NCBI RefSeq assembly: GCF_008704535.1
Contig: NZ_CP023701.1
Coordinates: 1,116,001 to 1,180,000 of the forward strand
DNA from: Streptomyces subrutilus
GTDB taxonomy: Bacteria > Actinomycetota > Actinomycetes > Streptomycetales > Streptomycetaceae
DNA length: 64,000 bases
Direction: 5' to 3'
Under the pieces are notes generated by a model. That model made no database searches, was not told the origin of the DNA, and saw only the letters and a program-made list of their open reading frames with translations. Positions 59,702-64,000 of the stretch are shown one piece after another (within the stretch, counting starts at the first letter, position 1; each line of letters opens with the position of its first letter). The position numbers and the translations under genes were made by a program.

Positions 59702-61032
59702 GGGCGCGGCTCCGCCGCGGGGGTCTTGGCCGGGCCCGGTGCCGCGGCACGGCCGGGCCGCGCCGCGGGCAGGGAGGTGGGCGGCGCGGCCGGGCGGCGG
59801 CCGGGGGCCAGGAGCGCGCCGAGGGCGCCGACCGTCGCACAACAGGTGAGGGTGAGCAGGGCGGTGTCCCATCTCTGGTGTTGGACGAGGGCGCCGATGA
59901 CGACGGCCGTGACGCCGCCGGTGATGTCGGTGGAGGCGCCGACCCAGGTGTTCGCCTCGACGCGGGTGTCGTCGGTGGCGGTGGCGTCGATGAGGAGGAA
60001 GGCGTTGATGAACAGCGGGGTGACGAACAGCCCGGCCAGGAGCAGCAGGGCGGCGAGGAGCCAGAGGGGGCGGGCGAGGAAGAGGAGCATGGCGGGGAGG
60101 GTGAAGCCGAGGGTCAGGAGGCGGTACGTGCGCCACAGCCCGGCCTTCCAGTCGATCATGGCGTAGAGGATGCCGCCGATGACCCCGCCGGTGCTGACGG
60201 CGGCGAGGAGCGGGCCGAGCCAGACGGTGGCGTGCTGGCTCTGGGTGTAGGCGGGGACGAGGACGCCGGTACCGCCGAAGACGCACCCCATGACGGACAG
60301 GGGCAGGAGGATCGCGGTCGTGCCCGGGGTGGCGAGCGGCCCGAGCCACCGGCGCGACCGCGGGCCGACGCGTGCGGGGCCCGGTTCGGCCGGTGCGGGG
60401 CGGGTGGTGCCGAGGTGGTGGCGGCGGGCGGCGGCCAGGTAGAGGGCGGTGACCGCGACGAAGGCGGCGGCGGCCGTCTCGTAGGCGTGGCGGGGGCCGA
60501 GCAGGGTGATCGCGGCGCCGGCGGTGAGCGGTGCCAGGACGAAGCCCGCCTCCTCCAGCACGGAGTCGGCGCTGTGCACCGCCTTGAGCTGGGCCTCGTC
60601 GGCGGCCAGCCGTCGCCAGGACGAGCGCAGGGCGGCGTTCAGCGGCGGACTGGCCAGGCCGGCGGTCACGACGAGCGGCAGCGTCGTCCACCACGGCCAC
60701 CGGAACTCGACGCTGCAGGCGACCAGTCCCAGGAGCAGCGCGGTCGCGGCGCCCAGCCGGGTGAGCGCGCGGTGGGCGCCGTACCGGTCGAGGAGGCGTC
60801 CGCGCAGCGGGGCGCAGAGGGCGATCACGAAGGTGTAGCCGCCGCCGACGAGCGCGGCGCGGGCGTAGCCGTGGGACTCGGCGAGCGCCAGGAGCAGGGT
60901 GACGGGCAGGACGGCGGCGGTGGTGCGGGCGAGGAACGCGAGCGTGAGGAGGCCCCGTACGGGCGGGCGGGCCAGGTGCCGCAGCACGTCGGCGGGGCGC
61001 CGGCGGTGGCCCTGCCCGGCGCGGGCGGTCAC
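59698..61032 (-). CDS. MFS transporter
   Basis: 444 residues; GTG overlaps the preceding stop, and its own stop overlaps the AlkZ-like start, so the three genes are translationally coupled. Twelve predicted helices, with the cytoplasmic R-G-R-L-L-D-R-Y-G-A-H-R-A-L MFS motif A between TM2 and TM3. Pro/Ala-rich C-terminal tail. Probably an exporter for a product of the neighbouring enzymes. Confidence 0.9.
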   Translation of the reverse strand: MTARAGQGHRRRPADVLRHLARPPVRGLLTLAFLARTTAAVLPVTLLLALAESHGYARAALVGGGYTFVIALCAPLRGRLLDRYGAHRALTRLGAATALLLGLVACSVEFRWPWWTTLPLVVTAGLASPPLNAALRSSWRRLAADEAQLKAVHSADSVLEEAGFVLAPLTAGAAITLLGPRHAYETAAAAFVAVTALYLAAARRHHLGTTRPAPAEPGPARVGPRSRRWLGPLATPGTTAILLPLSVMGCVFGGTGVLVPAYTQSQHATVWLGPLLAAVSTGGVIGGILYAMIDWKAGLWRTYRLLTLGFTLPAMLLFLARPLWLLAALLLLAGLFVTPLFINAFLLIDATATDDTRVEANTWVGASTDITGGVTAVVIGALVQHQRWDTALLTLTCCATVGALGALLAPGRRPAAPPTSLPAARPGRAAAPGPAKTPAAEPRP

Positions 61033-61778
61033 CGGCCGGCCTCCGGGTCGCCCGGGACCGCACCGCCGGGTTCGGCCGGATCGGGTTCGGGACCCGCTTC
61101 GGGGGGATCGGTGCGGGCGGTGGTGCGCAGGGAGTCGGGGTGCAGCAGCACGATGCGGGCGATCTCCTGTCCGCGGTGGACGGTGACGGGCTGTTCGGGC
61201 CGGACGGCGATGCTCATCCCGCCGCGCTCCGCCATGGCGTTGACGGCCTTGGCGGGGATCACGCCGACCGGCACCCGCAGGGCGTCCGGTGCGTGGTCGG
61301 GCAGCGGCATGACCATCAGGAAGGTGCCGGCGGGGAGCGTGGCGGCCCAGCCCAGGCGCCATTCGAGGGTGCCCTGTCCGTTGGGGACGAACATGCCCTC
61401 CCAGCCTCCGGTGGCGCCGCGGTGGTCGCCGAGGTGGAGCCAGTCCGCGTCGCGGGCGGCGATCCACTCCTGACCGCGCTGCCACATGCCCGCCCCGCCC
61501 AGGCGCCGGCCGGCCCGGTGCGGGTCCTCGCCCTCGGGGACGGCGAAGCCGATGTCGGCCAGCGGCTTCATCGTGAGGGTCAGCGGTGACCGCACGCTCC
61601 AGCCGAGCTCCTGGCCCAGGACCCACGGCGGGCAGTCCGCGGGCAGGCGCGGGACGCGCAGGTAGCGGAACGACTCCCGGTAGGCGTCGCGTTCGGCGCG
61701 GGCGGCCGCCCGGTCGATGCGCGGCTTGTCGGGCGGCAGTGCCCAGGGCCGGAGCGGGCGGAAGGTGACCTCGGCCAT
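61029..61778 (-). CDS. conserved hypothetical protein of unknown function
   Basis: 249 residues from ATG 61776-61778; no signal or membrane segment. Distinctive features: W-A-L-P-P-D-K-P-R-I near the N-terminus, P-P-W-V-L-G-Q-E-L-G-W, a central W-L-H-L-G-D-H-R-G, and P-V-G-V-I-P-A-K-A-V-N-A near the end, possibly an all-beta (cupin-like) fold. It may belong to a DUF found in actinobacterial natural-product-like clusters; I cannot name it with certainty. First gene of a coupled trio with the MFS and AlkZ-like genes. Confidence 0.75.
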   Translation of the reverse strand: MAEVTFRPLRPWALPPDKPRIDRAAARAERDAYRESFRYLRVPRLPADCPPWVLGQELGWSVRSPLTLTMKPLADIGFAVPEGEDPHRAGRRLGGAGMWQRGQEWIAARDADWLHLGDHRGATGGWEGMFVPNGQGTLEWRLGWAATLPAGTFLMVMPLPDHAPDALRVPVGVIPAKAVNAMAERGGMSIAVRPEQPVTVHRGQEIARIVLLHPDSLRTTARTDPPEAGPEPDPAEPGGAVPGDPEAGR

Positions 61779-61983
61779 GCTCGCTGCTCTCTCTCGAAGG
61801 GCCGGCTGTCCGGGAGGGCCGCGGCCCCCGGCCCCGTCCGTGTGGAGGAGGAGGGACCGGGGGTCGCGGGGCGCCGCCGGGCCCGGCCGGGGCTGGTCCG
61901 GCGCGGGCGGTGGGGCGGCGGGGCCGGGGCCCGGGCGGTGGCACCTGCGCCGCGGGCCCCGGTGGCAGGGGGGTGGGGCCTGC

Positions 61984-62060
61984 GGGCCGGGCACCCGCTG
62001 GTGCCCGGCCCGGAGGCTGCCGGGGGGGAGGGCCGGGTCCGGGCGCTGCCGCCCGGACCC
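61984..62060 (-). terminator. two tandem perfect hairpins
   Basis: GGGCCGGGCACC / GGTGCCCGGCCC (61984-62011) and GGGTCCGGGCG / CGCCCGGACCC (62035-62060). They follow the beta-propeller gene and should end most upstream transcription before the gene at 61778. Confidence 0.8.
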
Positions 62061-62070
62061 GGCGCCGGGA

Positions 62071-63120
62071 TCAGGCGGGGGTGCCGGCGCGGCCGAGGCG
62101 GCGCAGGCGCTCGGGCTCGGAGAGGGTGTCGAGGTCGAACAGGACCACGGAGCAGGGTCCGTAGCCCACGGTGATCTCCTCGTAGGTGAAGACGCCCTCG
62201 TCCCGGTCGAGGGGGGCGGAGGTCAGGTCGACCATGGTGAGGGAGTTGGGGGCGAAGTGGGGGTGGGCGGCGCTCATCATGCCGGCGCGGGCGAAGTTGG
62301 TGACGTAGACGGTCTGGTCGCCCTGGTCGACGACGAGGCCGCGGGGGCCGGAGCCGGTGGGGATCTGGCGGGTGACCCGCAGGGTGGCGACGTCGATGAC
62401 GGCGATCGTGGACGAGTTCTCGACGGTCACCAGGGCGTACCGGCCGTCGGTGGTGAACGCGACGCCGCGGCCGCCGGTCGAGCCGACGTCGACGCGGTGC
62501 GTCTCGTCGGTGGCGACGTCGATGACGGTCACGTAGGAGGCCTGGGTGTTCGCGACGAACACCCGGGCGCCGGACGGGTCGATGCCGAGGCTGTAGGGGT
62601 GGGCTTCGCGGTCGACGGGGATCTGCGCGAGTTCGGTGACGCCCTGCGGGTCGCCTGCGGCGAGGGGGCTGATGTCGAGCTTGCTGATGTAGCCGCCGCC
62701 CCAGACGCAGACGTAGGCGATGGTGCCGGCCTGGTTGATGCCCATGTGGCGGGGGTCGCGGCCGGTGGGGATCCGGTGGACCTCCAGGTTCAGCTCCAGG
62801 TCGACGACGGAGACGGTGTCGGAACCGGAGTTGGAGACGAGGAGGTACTTGTCGCCGGGCAGCAGGCCCTGGCCGCGGGGGCCGTGGCCGACCTCGATGC
62901 GGCGTACCTCGGTGAGGGCGACGGCGTCGATTTCGGAGATCGTGTTCTGCGAGGTGTTGCAGACGAATCCGCGGCCGTCCTTGGTGAACTTCACTCCTCC
63001 GCGGGGCGCGTTGCCGATGGGAATCTGTGCGATGGCGCGGTGCTCGCCCGCACCGGTCTTGGCGACGACGGAGACGACTCCGTCGTCGGTGTCGGTGGAG
63101 AAGAACTGGATATTGCGCAT
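62071..63120 (-). CDS. cytoplasmic YVTN/YncE-type beta-propeller protein
   Basis: 349 residues without a signal peptide. Seven YVTN-like blades are visible (I-P-I-G-N-A-P-R-G-G, I-E-V-G-H-G-P-R-G-Q, I-P-T-G-R-D-P-R-H-M, V-D-V-G-S-T-G-G-R-G, I-P-T-G-S-G-P-R-G-L and others). Most family members are secreted or surface proteins, so the cytosolic form is unusual. ATG is preceded by AGGAGAAAAGGAAG, a very strong site. It follows the 2OG oxygenase gene by 84 bp, suggesting one operon. Function unknown; a scaffold or lactonase-like enzyme is possible. Confidence 0.88.
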   Translation of the reverse strand: MRNIQFFSTDTDDGVVSVVAKTGAGEHRAIAQIPIGNAPRGGVKFTKDGRGFVCNTSQNTISEIDAVALTEVRRIEVGHGPRGQGLLPGDKYLLVSNSGSDTVSVVDLELNLEVHRIPTGRDPRHMGINQAGTIAYVCVWGGGYISKLDISPLAAGDPQGVTELAQIPVDREAHPYSLGIDPSGARVFVANTQASYVTVIDVATDETHRVDVGSTGGRGVAFTTDGRYALVTVENSSTIAVIDVATLRVTRQIPTGSGPRGLVVDQGDQTVYVTNFARAGMMSAAHPHFAPNSLTMVDLTSAPLDRDEGVFTYEEITVGYGPCSVVLFDLDTLSEPERLRRLGRAGTPA

Positions 63121-63204
63121 GGCGGGACTTCCTTTTCTCCTGCGGGATGGAAACCGGAATGTGGGACCTTTCCGGCCGGATTCGGCTGACCGTGGAATTC
63201 TTCG

Positions 63205-63900
63205 TCAGCCGAGGGTGTAGTTCAGGTTCCAGGCGACGGACACACGGGGTGCCTCGTCCCGGAACGGCGGTACGGCGTGCCGGAGCCAGCCGGGGAAGAC
63301 CAGCAGCTCGCCGGGCGTGCAGGCGAGGCGGACGCGGTGGCTCTCGCCGGCCAGGGTGATGCCCGGGTCGTAGTAGTCGACGGCCGGGCGGGGGTCGATC
63401 AGGTCGATCTCGCACACGCCGGGCGCGGCCACGTAGTAGACCGCGGAGAGGGCGGTGTTGGGGTGGAAGTGCGGCTCGTGCCGGTCGCCGGCCCGGTAGT
63501 GGGAGGCCCAGCTGCGGGTCACGCCCACCGCCACCGCCCGCACCTCGCCCGCCTCCCGCTCGGCCTCGCGGTCCAGCGAGCGACCGAAGGCCTCCGCGAG
63601 CGGCATCCCGGTCAGGGACTCGGTGAACCTGCCGGCCACCGCGCACACCCACCGGCTGAGCCGGACGGCGTCCTGGCCTCCCCACCGGGTGAACTCCCCC
63701 GCGGTCTCCCGCTTGTAGCCGAACTCCTTCACCCCCGCACCGGTCCGCTCGGCCAGCAGGCCGGCCAGGCGGCCGTTGACCTCGTCGGCGAACGGGCACC
63801 GGGTGCGGGCGACGGCGGTGGCGAACAGCTGCATGACGGTCGCCCGGGTGGCATCGGCCGCCCGGGGCCCCGGACTCTGGGCTTTCTCGGAAACGGGCAT
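63205..63900 (-). CDS. 2-oxoglutarate/Fe(II)-dependent oxygenase
   Basis: 231 residues. A helical N-terminal half precedes a double-stranded beta helix with H-x-P-H-F-H-P-N (iron-binding His in place of the usual H-x-D start), then L-V-F-P-G-W-L-R-H-A-V-P-P with the distal His and R-V-S-V-A-W-N with the 2OG-binding Arg. The N-terminus resembles the putative 2OG-Fe(II) oxygenase family (TIGR02466 type). First gene of the leftward cluster; substrate unknown. Confidence 0.85.
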   Translation of the reverse strand: MPVSEKAQSPGPRAADATRATVMQLFATAVARTRCPFADEVNGRLAGLLAERTGAGVKEFGYKRETAGEFTRWGGQDAVRLSRWVCAVAGRFTESLTGMPLAEAFGRSLDREAEREAGEVRAVAVGVTRSWASHYRAGDRHEPHFHPNTALSAVYYVAAPGVCEIDLIDPRPAVDYYDPGITLAGESHRVRLACTPGELLVFPGWLRHAVPPFRDEAPRVSVAWNLNYTLG

Positions 63901-63934
63901 GAGACAGCAACCCCCCTCGACAATCAGCGGAGAC

Positions 63935-63993
63935 AGAGAATGCGGGAAGTGCAGACAACGCAGGGAATGCAGGGAATGCAGAGAATGCGAGAT
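63935..63993. repeat. degenerate short tandem repeats at window end
   Basis: Several copies of a 9-bp unit close to AATGCAGGG (for example GGGAATGCAGGGAATGCAG and AGAGAATGCG) lie upstream of the 2OG oxygenase gene, in its leader or promoter region. It is the least GC-rich part of this end of the window. Confidence 0.6.
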
Positions 63994-64000
63994 GACCGGA

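Overview
The window is high-GC actinobacterial DNA, almost certainly from a Streptomyces or a very close relative. The evidence is strong G/C third-position bias, frequent GTG starts, GTGA/ATGA start-stop overlaps, putative leaderless promoters, an LAXTG sortase signal, an MsiK-style sugar ABC operon without its own ATPase, and RRH-type sulfur leader peptides. No rRNA, tRNA, CRISPR array or complete insertion sequence was seen.

Layout. 1-0.9 kb: the 5' part of a GDT1/UPF0016 Mn2+ (or Ca2+) exporter behind a yybP-ykoY Mn2+ riboswitch, then a small secreted protein. 1-8.8 kb: a carbohydrate/polyol ABC operon with a zinc dehydrogenase and DeoR regulator, an SDR, a glutaminase and a small unknown protein. 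9-22 kb: a potassium locus. kdpFABCD, preceded by a 27-residue membrane peptide, is flanked by two KimA-like K+ importers and a KdpD-fragment-like DUF4118 protein; no kdpE is present. A roughly 20-bp motif recurs in the promoters of three of these units. 22-27 kb: a MarR-controlled ABC exporter, then a spore-photoproduct-lyase-like radical SAM enzyme beside an FeS-type photolyase/cryptochrome.

27.4-36.8 kb is the most striking region. Two divergent cobalamin riboswitches control (leftward) a secreted alpha-toroid plus DUF4430-like protein with the architecture of intrinsic factor/transcobalamin and (rightward) a five-gene operon. That operon encodes a wall-anchored (LAXTG) two-toroid protein, a membrane-anchored single-domain relative, and an ECF transporter (EcfT, fused EcfA1A2, EcfS). 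I interpret it as a Gram-positive vitamin B12 capture-and-import system in which animal-like B12-binder folds pass B12 through the cell wall to an ECF importer.

37-45 kb: a molbindin, a SpoIIE-type phosphatase whose stop codon lies in a 169-bp palindromic repeat, an NCS2 nucleobase permease, a tightly coupled chaplin-like peptide/TPR/sulfotransferase trio, and an OsmC protein. 45-49.7 kb: a sulfur-acquisition locus with a winged-helix regulator, a DszC/SfnB-type oxidoreductase, an Rrf2 regulator, a sulfonate-binding lipoprotein and two RRH-type leader peptides. Three promoters there share one operator, and two of them have identical promoter architecture over about 95 bp. 49.9-58.5 kb: a secreted GH15-like glycosidase, a papain-fold protein lacking the usual catalytic Cys, an EF-Tu that looks proteobacterial, a glycosyltransferase, an MFS exporter, a LysR regulator and a secreted subtilisin. 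58.5-64 kb: a leftward cluster with a 2OG-Fe(II) oxygenase, a YVTN beta-propeller, a protein of unknown function, an MFS permease and an AlkZ/YcaQ-type winged-helix protein.
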